Origin: Isoetes taiwanensis
Taxonomy: Eukaryota > Streptophyta > Lycopodiopsida > Isoetales > Isoetaceae
Length of the DNA stretch: 64,000 nucleotides
Direction: 5' to 3'
Assembly (NCBI GenBank): GCA_021234155.1
Contig: JAJEKV010000031.1
Coordinates: 17,123,150-17,187,149 of the forward strand
Below the pieces are notes generated by a model, which was given only the letters and a program-made list of their open reading frames with translations, did no database searches and was not told where the DNA came from. Position 1 is the stretch's first letter. Every line of letters starts with the position of its first letter. Below are positions 26,581 through 36,899 of this stretch, piece by piece. Position numbers and translations under genes: made by a program.

Positions 26581-28349
26581 TCCACAATATTGACTAGAAG
26601 AGGAAGCTCTAAAGACATTTTCAAAAAAGAAGAGAATAAAAATGAGAGTTATTTCTTCATTTTCAAGCTAGGCTAAATTACAAAAAAACTTGAGTTGCAC
26701 ATTTAAATTTTTAATGGTGCGAAAAGGCTGCAGCTTGCAATTTGTTCCAACTTATGAAAATGCGCCAATCACGATCTTAGTGGGATGATTCTATCTACAA
26801 TTGGGGTTTATGAATTAATGCTTAAGGTGATCGTCTTCTTCCTTATTATGTCCAATTAGGCGATTAGTATAATACCAACAAAAATTGATGCCAAGAGGCA
26901 TCCGAAACAACTCAAAGATAACTGTGAGCCTAAGCATTAGGCTATGAGGTCAACATCACCTCTAGCAAAGTTCACACAAAAATTAATCAGGCATTGGAAG
27001 CTTTCTCAAGAAATTTAAGTATAAAACATGAAGCATCTTACTGGGGATGATGGCTTTGAATGGAATAGTGCCCTGGACCCTACGTAGATGCTAATTTTAG
27101 AAGGCTCAGAGGGCTTATCGTGGACAGTTGAATTAGCCTTTTGAAACTTGTAGAACACATGGAGATCAAGCGAAGTGCCCGAGATAACTGAGAACTTGCA
27201 CGGGAACAATGCGGATGAGCGCCTGCTTGAATAATCTCTACAACTACCAGGTGGAAATAACAAAACAAGAATGGGCCTTCGGATGATATGTTCAAATTTC
27301 ACATGAAGCAAATTTGAAAGTATGTCAATGTCTCGGTACACAATGATTGCGGTATTTAACCGGGTTGTAGTGGATTACCATTTTGAATTAGTGATGATGG
27401 CAAATATTTGAATTTAGCCTCGTGATGCCAAATTTTGTTTTGGGCATACCGTGTATTCTTAAGGAAATGGCCAACTTCTTTTTGGGACTTGAAGTGGCCA
27501 AAAATTACCGCTCATCGTATCTAAATCTACTTGCATATTTACTACCGGCGGCATTTATTACATTGGATCGTGTTAATTATGTGTATGATTTTGCGGTGTC
27601 GTATTCTGCCATAACAAATGTGATGGGCGTATTAATTGCCGATATTTCTTCCGACACAAGTCATATTTTATTGCCGCCACTATTAACACTATTAAGGGCG
27701 CCATTCTCTATAAAGTAATCATGATTTCCCGGAAGCAACGACTAAAAAAATTCATGGCCTTTGCCTTTTGCCTTTTTGAATTTCGATGGCGCCTTCGGAA
27801 AACACGTAAAAGGGTGCTTTTTCTTTCATTTCAGCTTATATAGAAGTTAGTTTAGAGTCCTAGATGCCCTTGTTTATGCTCAAAAAATCGTCATGAGTGA
27901 TTATTCAAGCATTTTTATCAAGTTTCATATAGTAGTCTATCTTAATGGAATCGTGACCGTTATTTTTTTTTTGAGCTTCGGTTTTTTTTTATTGTCTTAG
28001 GTTAGTAGGATTGTGAAAGGATAGTTTGTTACGCCTTTGTTCATAGCTTCAAAATCATAAAGCGATCTTTATAACCCCGCCTTATAATAATATTGCTTTC
28101 TATCCATTGCATAAGATGCATGATAGATATAGCACCATCAAATAATAGATAGATAGATAGATAGTAGTTTTTAGCGTCAGCCACTAGGCAAAATCTGGGT
28201 GGAAAGTGCTTGTTCTTATGGCCGGCATGCATTGTAGAAAACATGATTGATTTTAAATGTGCCTGATCCATTTGCGGAGTGGCTTCAAGGTTTTTCCTCA
28301 TCTCAATTTTTACTCAGCGACAAGAAGACTCTGTTGGTCGTGCTTCTCT
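26581..28349. other. No recognisable gene
   Basis: AT-rich sequence with a short GATA microsatellite lower down (about 28143-28163, seen in the next stretch boundary as TAGATAGATAGATAG). One plus-strand frame of 98 codons at 27422-27718 is hydrophobic but has no motif and no exon partners. Nothing else is supportable. Confidence 0.45.
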
Positions 28350-28389
28350 TTAACATCTTATTAGCCCTGCCTCCTAATAGATCATCAGG

Positions 28390-28800
28390 ATGTTTTATGC
28401 GTCTCTAAAAGTTTTGGATAAAGATAATAATTTCTTCCTGGTCATGTTTGACTCTTCACTTGCAGTTGACAGGCTTGTGGAGCATGGTATTGATCCTCTT
28501 TGGGGACATTATTTTCTATATCAGATCTATTCTCCTGGATTTTACCAAGTAAGTCTGGTGCATTGCGCATGCCTTGTTGGCTTGCTTTAGAGGATTTTCC
28601 ACTAGAATTGCAAGTGTAATGATTTTATGATTGCTATTGCCAATGGATTGGGTATGCATCTTGCCCATTCTATTGTTAATGGTCCTCGAATTTGTGTATC
28701 TCTTCTTACTTGTGTTTCTATTCCTCGGTCCGGTAGTGGTCAAATTAAATTGCTGTGTGACAATAAGCGTAGCCGGCAGCTTTGCCCCAATGTGGAGGCG
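28390..28800 (+). pseudogene. Probable LINE ORF1 remnant (DUF4283-like)
   Basis: Three frames read in succession give a pattern typical of the DUF4283 domain found in plant LINE ORF1 and gag-like proteins. First comes FFLVMFDSSLAVDRLVEHG, with the usual hydrophobic core before a D-R pair. Then PLWGHYFLYQIYSPGF, resembling the W-x-x-x-x-L-x-L-x-x-W-x-P-x-F block. After a frameshift near 28555 comes MPCWLALEDFPLELQ, resembling the V-W-V-R-L-P-G-L-P-L-E block. A further frame gives IANGLGMHL, in the place of the I-G-x-x-L-G block. The tract is broken by frameshifts and no reverse transcriptase follows it. The match is by pattern only. Confidence 0.35.
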
Positions 28801-29860
28801 TGAAATTTTGCTTGAGTAAGGAGAACTTTGAGGTGTTAAAAAGCGACCTTGGCCTCCTCATTCTACACCCACGCTACGTTTTAACGTGAGTTTATGAATT
28901 GATGCCCTTGAGCATATGCATCAAACATATATTTCAATCTACGGTCCCATCAAGCAATAAAGGTCAAAGAGCAAGGGTCGCAGTGTGAAATAGAGTGATC
29001 CAAAATCAACTTTTGCGATAGCTATGGTGATTTACACAGATAAAATAATGACTTACATGACCATAGTTGATGGCCCAGAACTTTCTTGCTTTTTTCACGT
29101 ATTTTCGTTTCTCTCTTGTTTTATGGCAAGGATCGTTGTGGTTCTTTATAGGAGATGATGTTATTTTGGTCCGAAAAAAATAAAATGCAAAAAAATGACC
29201 GCTGCAAAAATTTCTATGTAACTATAGGTGAATATGATGAAATATCATCATAAATAACCACAACTAATTCTTGTTCTCTATTTTGTATAGGCCCACCATC
29301 AACGCCAAATCCCTAAAATCCATCGGTAGAAAAGGGAACTACTTTAGAAAAGGGGATGAAAGGCGGTGGCCATGGACTTGCTTGAACTCCAACTTTAAAT
29401 CTTGCTTTGCCAAGGGTTCACACACAAAAAACAAAACAAAAAAAACCTCTTTTGTTATTAGAAAAAAAAAATTATAAAGAACATTTGCCAACGTTATGCA
29501 AGGATTCATATCTTTAACGAGAAAAAAAAAAAAATAAATCTAAATCAAAAAAGAAGGGGATCAAGGGAAAGCAAGGTAACATGTTATTTGGTGTTAGCAT
29601 TGAATGAGAATTGTTCTTGGACATGCTTGGAGCAAGGCATCATGCCCCTTGAAGGTTGGATTTCTCTATCGTTGTTGTCTGTTAGAAAGTTTCCCGATGA
29701 GAGGATCCTTGCCACGTATATAACACATTGGGACCTCTATATCCAACCATTGTGGCCATCCCGTGATAGACAACATTTAGGATTTTTTTTAGTCAGTCTT
29801 TGCACCTTCATCGTGAACATAAAAAGACAAAAAATGCAAATCGGCCCAATCTGTTTACTA
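28801..29860. other. No recognisable gene
   Basis: AT-rich stretch with A-rich runs (29410-29545) and no open frame that shows a motif on either strand. Confidence 0.45.
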
Positions 29861-29866
29861 TGCATT

Positions 29867-30245
29867 CTAATGTTTTTATCTTATATTCTCTTGATTACCA
29901 TGCTTTCGGACGTTTTACCTTATATTCTCTTGATTTTGCTGCAGTTTACTTCCAGACTTACACATACATGTCTTCCACGGTACAAAATGTCGTCTTATTT
30001 GAAAGATGCCTCCGCCTAACTGCTGAGCAGCATGTTTTCCACCTCACATATTTTTCCTTCTTAATTGGGTGTCAAACATGCCTCCACCTAACTGCGTTGT
30101 CGGCATGTTTTCCACCGCATATATTTTCCACCCCACCACCCCACGAATGTAAGTAAGAAGACATTCTTGTAGTATACAAACATTCTTGTAAGTAAGAAGA
30201 TATTCTTGTAGTATACAAACATTCTTGTAAGAAGACGTTCTTTGT
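29867..30245. repeat. Cluster of small tandem duplications
   Basis: Three neighbouring duplications: CTTATATTCTCTTGATT twice (about 29878-29937); CTGC..(A/G)GCATGTTTTCCACC with its flanks twice (about 30008-30125); and a unit of about 44 bp with GAAGA(C/T)ATTCTTGTAGTA and TACAAACATTCTTGTAAG in just over two copies (about 30148-30242). The stretch looks prone to slippage or replication-based duplication. It encodes nothing recognisable. Confidence 0.5.
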
Positions 30246-31240
30246 ATAATAAATAATACATAGGCCTAACATGCTAGCACAAGAATTTTGGCCCCAAACG
30301 TGGCTGATTTCGTGGCAAAGGAATACGCGGCAGTTTGTTGTCGTGGCAGCTTATGAGTGGATGGAGTTTGGCAACAAAAGAACCGGAACTGTGGCCCGGC
30401 GGCGCCGCTAACGCCACTGCAAAGCTTGTATTATATCGCTGATGCGCCTCCAGGTATGGGTTCAGACGATTGCTGCCAAAACGAATATTATATGATGTTG
30501 TGAAGCAATTTGTGAAATTTTGTTGTTAGGTCCTGCATGCCCTGAGATTACTTTGCAGAACAAAGGTTCGTACTTCTTGTTTTGTCTCCTTCCAACTGGG
30601 TTAACGGTCATAATGAGATGAAGCTGTCCGTCTGGTTATGAAGCACATGTATGTTCAAGCTCTGAGAGTATGTGCTGATATGAAGGTGAATGTCTTAATG
30701 TTTTTTCTGAATAGTCTTAATCTCAGTTTGAGAACTTGACAACTTTATAGTATTGCAAATTCAGAACTAGATTTGACAAATTTAAATAGTGCAAATTCAA
30801 AATAAGCCAGTTCTTGTCATACCTTGCGATCAGTGGAATTTTGTATATGGGGTTCAAATCCTCTACTTTTCAACCTCTTCAGTTTTGAATTCTATTTGTC
30901 TTTTAAGTGTTATTATCTTGTCTAGACTTCAACTTTGCTCCATCATTTGAAGGATGAGTCAGTACATTTTTTGCACTACATGCACAAAGTAGATTCATAA
31001 CTCCATTAAAAGATTCAGCAGGTTTATTGTAGGATTAAGGACAAACAGCCATGTCAAAAGATGAAATCCAAAACCTGAGTTACTGAGCTTGCACGTTACA
31101 AGGGTTGAGTACCATTTTCAACACTACCGGGTTGATGGTGGCTCAGCTACGGACCTTTCCTGATCAAGGATTTAAGGTTAACTTTGAGGCCACTACACAT
31201 AATAATGAGCCTCGTTAATCCTATTATGCTATTCCTGCAG
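30246..31240. other. Upstream flank of the kinesin gene, no clear exon
   Basis: Mostly AT-rich. It may hold 5' exons or the promoter of the kinesin pseudogene that follows, but I cannot fix a start codon, a TATA box or splice sites. Confidence 0.35.
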
Positions 31241-33707
31241 ATTTTGGAGTTCAAGAAAAATGACAGTAAACATGAAACAAATATGACACAGAATACCAGT
31301 ATCGTGAACCAAAGGTCCATGGCCACAGAACATGGAGGTTGTCCAGCACCAGCATCACAATTACAGCATTCAGTGAGCGATTTTCTACCTGCCTACTCAT
31401 GTTTAGAGGTAATCCAGACAGACATCGGCTTAATAATCAGAAACTTCTACAGGTGCTAGAATCAGTAAAATAGATTCAGATCAGGATGTGCAAAACAAAA
31501 TGTTGGAAATGCCTGGGCCGCCATCCTCGGATGTTGCTAAGTCCAGCTCATCAGGATCGAGGACGCCAATTCTGGGCCATGGTCTTGGGGCACATCATCA
31601 AATAGTGGCGACCCCTCATCGACAAAAAGCAGCTGCTCTGTTTCATCATTTCAGAGACAAAGGGTAGACATGCATATTAATTAGATACAGCACGCTAGAG
31701 TCTGCAAAGTTCTGATTCTTTTTCACTAATGGTTGTAGGTGAAAGTTTTTGTGCGTATGAGACCGTTTCATGAGCATGAGAAAGTATGTCCATTGAGACA
31801 GGTAAAGGATATTTGCTAACCTTTATTTTGACTATATCAGTTCACTGATGTATACAACAGCACAGTTGTTATGTCTTGATGGAAACACAATAGTAGCAAA
31901 AGAGCATGTCTATAGAGGAAAGGGTGATCCTCTTCAATTCAACCTGGATTATGTGCAAGATGACAGTTTCTTACAAATCAATAAGAAGGACAAGCGGGAA
32001 GAGTCACAGCGGCACATTTTTGAAACTGTAGGCAAACCGGCCATAGAAAATGCATTAGATGGCTTCAATACCACAGTACTACCTCACTGCTTGACCTCTA
32101 AGTCTTCCTAGGTTTCTATTTATTTATTCGTGGAAGTTGTTGAATGCAGATAATAGCATATGGGCAAATGGGATCTGGAAAAACATACACAATGACAGGT
32201 GATGGAACGCAAGAAGGAAGAGGACTTGTAAGATCCAAACTTCACTTTTATTAACGAATGCAGAGGCTCTTTGTATAGTTCTATGTTAAATATAGCATAA
32301 TTTCAGGTGCCCAGGCTTGCAAAACAGCTGATGCAACGATTAGAAGAGGAACATGAACATGGCATTTGCAAAATTGAGGTGTGTATATACATTCACGCCG
32401 AGTACAGGAATTTTACGGTGCACATGCATTATAAAACTATAGACCAATTTTCAGTATGTTTATGTGTGCAGGTGAGCTACCTTGAAATATATCAGGAAAA
32501 AGTTCGAGATCTGCTTGCCGCCAGTAACAACTGCAAGGAAGAAAATTTATCAAAGGAAATGATGCGTGACTATGAAGATAATGAGAGTTGTAAAATTGAA
32601 GGTGCATCAGTTCTCAGTCTCACTGACCATGGAGCAAATACAAAGTTTACATTAGAGATACTAATGAAAATACAGGCATTCTTTTGCCCAACATCGTCAG
32701 TTCTCATCACTTTATTTTGGGAATAGTCACAGAGATAAAATGGAATTTTTGAAAGTAAGGGAGCATCCTACCAAAGGACCATATGTTGAAGGGTTACTGT
32801 GGAAGGAGGTTTCAACATGGTTTGATTTGGAAAAAGTTGATGAAGAAAGGAGCTGCAAAGCGCACAACAGTATATACTGATGTCTAAAAAAATGCCAGCC
32901 GTAGTCATACACTTTTACCATAAAAAATTATCAGGAGGAGTGTTCCTACAATGCAAAAAGTAAATTTGGTTTGCAGGATATTTTTATTTCTGGAAGTCAT
33001 TAATAAAGCTGATTTGTCTTATTCCAGCGCACAATGTCTGGCAATTCAATCACGCATATCAACCTTGTTGGTTTGGCAGGTAAGCTTTCACACGTAACAG
33101 AAGGTGCAATAACATTACATGGTGTAGAAATTTGGAGAGAGACATGTTTAAAACAATCTGAAAATGCTGATTGAAGTTATGATTTTGGGACATGAGATAG
33201 GAACTTATTCATTACGTTTTGCATAATAGGCAGCGAGAAATTGCAACTATACCTGCTGATAGACGAGACGAGTCAAGGCACATCAATAGATCTCTCACTT
33301 TACTAAATGAGGTAGACCTTTGGTTAAATATAAGGAAAAGGCGGAACTACTCACCATATATGTGGGCCCTTCTAGGTTATTTTAAGTCTCTCAAAAAGGA
33401 ACTGCAAGACTCTCTTGGTGGTAACAGCAAGACTTTTCTAGTGGCAAGCATCTCGCCTGCTGAGCAGGTAACGACTCTGTATGTTTTGACAGTTGTTAAG
33501 GTCTAATATATGCTGGAACTTGTACAGGACTTCCATGAGAGCATAAGCACACTACGATATGCAAGTAAAGCCAACAGGATAGAAAGCATACTCATAGTTA
33601 ATGACAAATCAAAGAGGAAGCTCATATGCAAAGTGAATGAAGAACTTCACACTCTGATTTGCCTTCTTACATTGCTGAAAGATAATATAACTGGTCGAAG
33701 GGAGTAG
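31241..33707 (+). pseudogene. Kinesin motor gene, kinesin-3-like, broken
   Basis: Exons (GT/AG borders) that I can place: 31739-31801 (VKVFVRMRPFHEHEK, strand beta1); 31866-32075 (to DGFNTT); 32150-32227 (IIAYGQMGSGKTYTMTG, the P-loop, with Met for the usual Thr); 32307-32378; 32472 to about 32600 (VSYLEIYQEKVRDLL); about 32737-32875 (KVREHPTKGPYVEGL, then NASRSHT, switch I); 33028-33079 (INLVGLAG, switch II, Asp replaced by Gly); 33230-33311 (ESRHINRSLTLL); 33376-33467 (DSLGGNSKT); 33528-33707 (STLRYASKANRI, then stop). VREHP..GPYVEGL and the VND..KRKL neck are kinesin-3 hallmarks. An open stretch at 31241-31663, rich in Ser and polar residues, reads as an N-terminal extension in three frames. 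Frameshifts near 32850 and 33250, a TAA before the switch I SRSH and the Asp-to-Gly change argue against a working motor. No tail follows: the reading stops just after the motor. Confidence 0.75.
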
Positions 33708-33993
33708 AATTTAGGCTCCTCCACTGATTGTATGTTATCATCTGTACAGTGTATATGTATCTGTATCTTGCTCCCAACATTTGTAATGAATAAAAAAGTC
33801 AATCAAATTCATCTTATAGGTAAGCATGCAACCTTTAAGTGTTTTATATTTGGAATGTTTTTTTTGTTGAAGGATGTACTTTTATTCCATCCAAAAAATA
33901 TAAGTTACATTGAATCGCTACGTCATGTAAAACACTTACATCTCAACATGACAGTGCTGGAGTAACCACGTAGCATATCTACTTCCTACTATT

Positions 33994-34600
33994 TCAAGGT
34001 TGCACAAAGAAAGTATTCCATAATTGGTGGCCTAGGTCTTGATCCTCCATTGCTGCTATTTGCTTCCCAAGCTTTGATCTTAATGTGTCCAAGATCTCAA
34101 ATGGGTGAACAAATTGTTGAGAGAAAACCATTAATCTCCTCCTTTTCCATAAAACCCATAGTAACCACGCCTTATAGATATGAACTGCTTGCTTTTTCAA
34201 TGCGTTCCACTCTACTGGGTAGAGTCCTAATATAATGTCTCTAATTGATATGGTACACAAAAGAATTTTCCATAACTCGCTTCCTGCAGGCTGAATATCC
34301 GGACAATGCATAAAACAATGTTCAATTGTCTCCTCTGCAGTGTGACACAAATGACAATCAGGTTGCACATCTGATTCAAACTTACTCACAAAATGATTCA
34401 CCCTTGGGGCTCTATGAACTATCTGCCACAATAGAGTTTTCACTTGTGGAGGAAGAGCATTCTTCCAGTATTTTTCCATATCCGTTTAACTTCTTGTGTT
34501 TCTAGTTGAATATTCCACTTTGCGGATAATTGCTCCCCCGCATTACTATCAAAGCAATCTGTAACATGTCGAACCAAAGCGACCTACTAAAAAGGTGTGT
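33994..34600 (-). mobile_element. LINE 3' coding remnant with zf-RVT domain
   Basis: The minus-strand frame 34479-33994 (161 residues) carries the zinc-binding reverse-transcriptase-associated domain of plant LINE ORF2. It begins with WKNALPPQVKTLLWQIVHRA, followed by CHLCHTAEETIEHCFMHCP (a C-x2-C...H-x4-C pattern) and a W of the Q-x-x-W block. Upstream, another frame (34600-34490) reads VRHVTDCFDSNAGEQ and WNIQLETQEVKRIW in the expected position, so one frameshift near 34485 joins them. No YADD-type reverse transcriptase core is present, so the element is 5'-truncated. It lies 290 bp beyond the kinesin pseudogene on the opposite strand. Confidence 0.75.
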
Positions 34601-34624
34601 GTTACTGTAAAGCTGCCCACCATG

Positions 34625-34777
34625 GGTCTTGCATACAATGGAATATGAGCAACTACCGATCCCTATATCTTTTTAGGTCTTGCATACAATGGAATATGAG
34701 CAACTACCGATCCCTATATCTTTTTAGGTCTTGCATACAATGGAATATGAGCAACTACCGATTCCCATATCTTTTTA
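34625..34777. repeat. Minisatellite, 3 x 51 bp
   Basis: Three head-to-tail units start at 34625, 34676 and 34727, each beginning GGTCTTGCATACAATGGAAT. Units 1 and 2 are identical and unit 3 differs at two bases. As 51 is divisible by three, a frame of 17 codons per unit stays open across all three, giving repeats of SCIQWNMSNYRSLYLFR. Near identity implies a recent expansion. Confidence 0.9.
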
Positions 34778-34799
34778 TCTTGTAAATGTAAAAACACAC

Positions 34800-34980
34800 T
34801 CAAATTGGGGAGGTTTCCAGTTTTGCTAACTTGGGGGAGGTTTCCAGAGAGACTAACCTGGGGATGTTTCCAATATTGCTAACTTGGGGAGGTTTCTAGT
34901 TTTGCTAACTTGGGGAGGTTTCCAGAGAGACTAACCTGGGGATGTTTCTAATATTGCTAACTCAGGGGAGGTTTCCATAG
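34800..34980. repeat. Minisatellite of ~26-bp units with 3-unit super-repeat
   Basis: About seven units of the pattern AAC(T/C)TGGGGA(G/T)GTTTC follow one another. They fall in an order of three variants ending TTTTGCT, GAGAGACT and AATATTGCT, and this trio is repeated, so a higher-order unit of about 79 bp has been duplicated. It lies directly beside the 51-bp array. Confidence 0.8.
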
Positions 34981-35383
34981 AGTCCCCCAAATCTATTATT
35001 AGTTTATGATATTTTTTTATCTACGATAAACAGCCATTCATAATGAACCTAAAATTAATGTCTACGGCTAAGATTAATCCTTTCCTCTTTTCATATGCAA
35101 TTCTATTTCTGTTGCATGTTTTCTTTTTCAGGGCATTCTTGAAGCTAGAGAAGGAGCGCAAGATCAGGCCGATTTTGAAGACCAGCTCTTCGGATTTTGA
35201 AGGACCAGCTTCTACTGCCGATTTCCATGCCGATTCACAAGCTGATTCAAATATATTTTGCTCCGAATTTACAAGCCGCAGTTGTTGAGATCAGAAACAT
35301 TTTGAAATATTTTGCGATACCAGCTTCCCATTTACAAGTTTGAGATACTGCATCAAAATCAATCACCGTTCAGATCACTCCGG

Positions 35384-35475
35384 CATTAGTCTCAGTTCTA
35401 GCCTTCCTTATAGCGGCCTTCCTTATACCGGATCATTAGTCTTCAGTTCTAGCCTTCCTTATACCGGATCATTAG
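35384..35475. repeat. Short tandem repeat of CCTTCCTTATA blocks
   Basis: The word GCCTTCCTTATA occurs three times and the longer unit CATTAGTC(T)TCAGTTCTAG twice within about 90 bp, each followed by CCGGATCATTAG. This is a local duplication upstream of the RING-H2 fragment. Confidence 0.65.
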
Positions 35476-35580
35476 CAAGTTCTTGGCATCATGCTGGCCT
35501 TTTTCGAGGATGCGGCGCTCCCAAACCTACAAGACCCCTTCTTGAATCCTTGATTTGGCGATGGATACACTCTAGTATTT

Positions 35581-35760
35581 CGAGGACTGTCACAGAGTCT
35601 GATTGACCAAATTCTGGTGGATACATTTAAAAAAGGTGAGAGCAAAATTAAATCTCCTGAATGCTCTGTATGTCTTGGAGAGTTTGAAGAAGAGGAGCAG
35701 ATTAGGTTCTTAGCAAATGCAGCCATGCATTTCATGTGGAGTTATTGGTTTTGTTGCAAG
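35581..35760 (+). pseudogene. RING-H2 (ATL-type) E3 ligase fragment, frameshifted
   Basis: Reads RGLSQSLIDQIL, the short conserved block before the RING in ATL/RHA ubiquitin ligases, then SPECSVCLGEFEEEEQIRFL with the first C-x2-C pair. The next frame continues CSHAFHVE, which supplies the third Cys and the two His of RING-H2 once one base is missing near 35718. The canonical CIDxWL and the last C-x2-C are absent, so the domain is incomplete and could not bind its second zinc. A hydrophobic stretch about 500 bp upstream (PFLFSYAILFLLHVFFF, 35075-35125) might be the former membrane segment of the same gene, but I cannot join the two. Confidence 0.6.
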
Positions 35761-36050
35761 TTTGAGTTCAGAATCCCCATTTTAATGAATGAAAGGTGAC
35801 ATGATGAAGTTCCCATCATCCTTGGTCTGCGACATGCATTCCCCCGAGATACATCAGCTTCCACAATGAAAGGCTTGGTTGGATCAACATGCAGCAAAAT
35901 GGGGGCAGATGTAAAGGCTTTCTTTAAACTACCAAAGACCTCTGCTTCTAAAGTACATGCAAACGATTGATTCTTCTATGTAAAGGTGTGAGAGACAACA
36001 CAATCTTTGAATAATTCTTGATGAATTTATGATAGGAATTTGTAAATCTC

Positions 36051-36080
36051 AAGGAAGGAAGGAAGGAAGGAAGGAAGGAG
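36051..36080. repeat. AAGG microsatellite, LINE tail
   Basis: About seven copies of AAGG. On the minus strand this is a CCTT tail directly after the LINE 3' hairpin, the place where target-primed reverse transcription leaves simple repeats. Confidence 0.85.
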
Positions 36081-36899
36081 GTATATTTTAACGTCCAGGG
36101 AGGCCAACTGGCCTATGAGACGGTTTTACAATATAGCGGAAAGTTTCCAAACACAAAAGAAAACCATAGAAACCCTGTACAATGTGTCTCTACCACCAGG
36201 ATGAAAAAACCCCCCATGTGGAAGGAAAAACCCTTGTAGTAGGCGTCGAGAGGCCCTATTTGGGCGCTCAAATTCCCTGTGCTGTGAGGGACTCCCTGAC
36301 GGTGGAGACTTGCAGAATGTAGGACGCAAGACGTGCCACCATTGGCGAAGCCAGCAGTTGATGAATTGCTATCTCAGAGCATCTGAGATCGGCATGATCT
36401 GCTCGGATGTGTGCATATGCTGGGCATTCCTGTAGAGCATGGTGTTCATCTTCTACTATCTGCATGTGACAGCACTGGCATAATCTCTCATGTCGGGGGA
36501 TTCCCTGCCCTCCATCCGTACCCCAGCGGCCTGTCTCAATTCTGAGATGGTGGGACCCTGTCCTTATTGCAGCTATAGCTCTTCGTTTCTTGGTGGAGAT
36601 GTGTGCCTTCAAATACTAGTGGGGGCCGTGTTCAAGCGACGGATTGACCTGTGTGTGATAGTGCTCTGTTTTGGGCTTTGCAAGAGTGGGTGCATCCCAC
36701 AGAGAGGCAGGAAAGCGCGCATTCAAATGCAGCTCCTGCTCCGCGATCTCCGACGTATCCATAATGTGTTGATAGTTTATGGGCCATCTTGCGAACCATC
36801 CCCTACAATGCTCTTGCCATACTCTCTTCAGACGTTGCGGCCCTTGTGCCAATAACAGAGCCCGGGGAGGAAGACGTTGTGCATCCATTTCGTCAACCT
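36054..36899 (-). mobile_element. 5'-truncated LINE inserted in the gypsy element
   Basis: An 846-bp minus-strand insertion splits the gypsy reverse transcriptase reading. It has a long reading (36915-36268) interrupted by one TAG at 36613-36615. The reading holds a zf-RVT-like module: RTGSHHLRIETGRW, then C-x2-C (CQCC), VEDEHHALQECPAY. Its 3' end carries a short hairpin (36101-36114) and a (CCTT)n tail read on the minus strand. TCAAG at 36049-36053 and 36900-36904 flanks it as a likely target-site duplication, although the left copy merges into the AAGG tail. The lack of a reverse transcriptase core shows 5' truncation. It is younger than its gypsy host. Confidence 0.8.

Noticed and set aside
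29588-30019. 143-codon plus-strand open frame
   Set aside because: Its second half runs through local tandem duplications and shows no domain.
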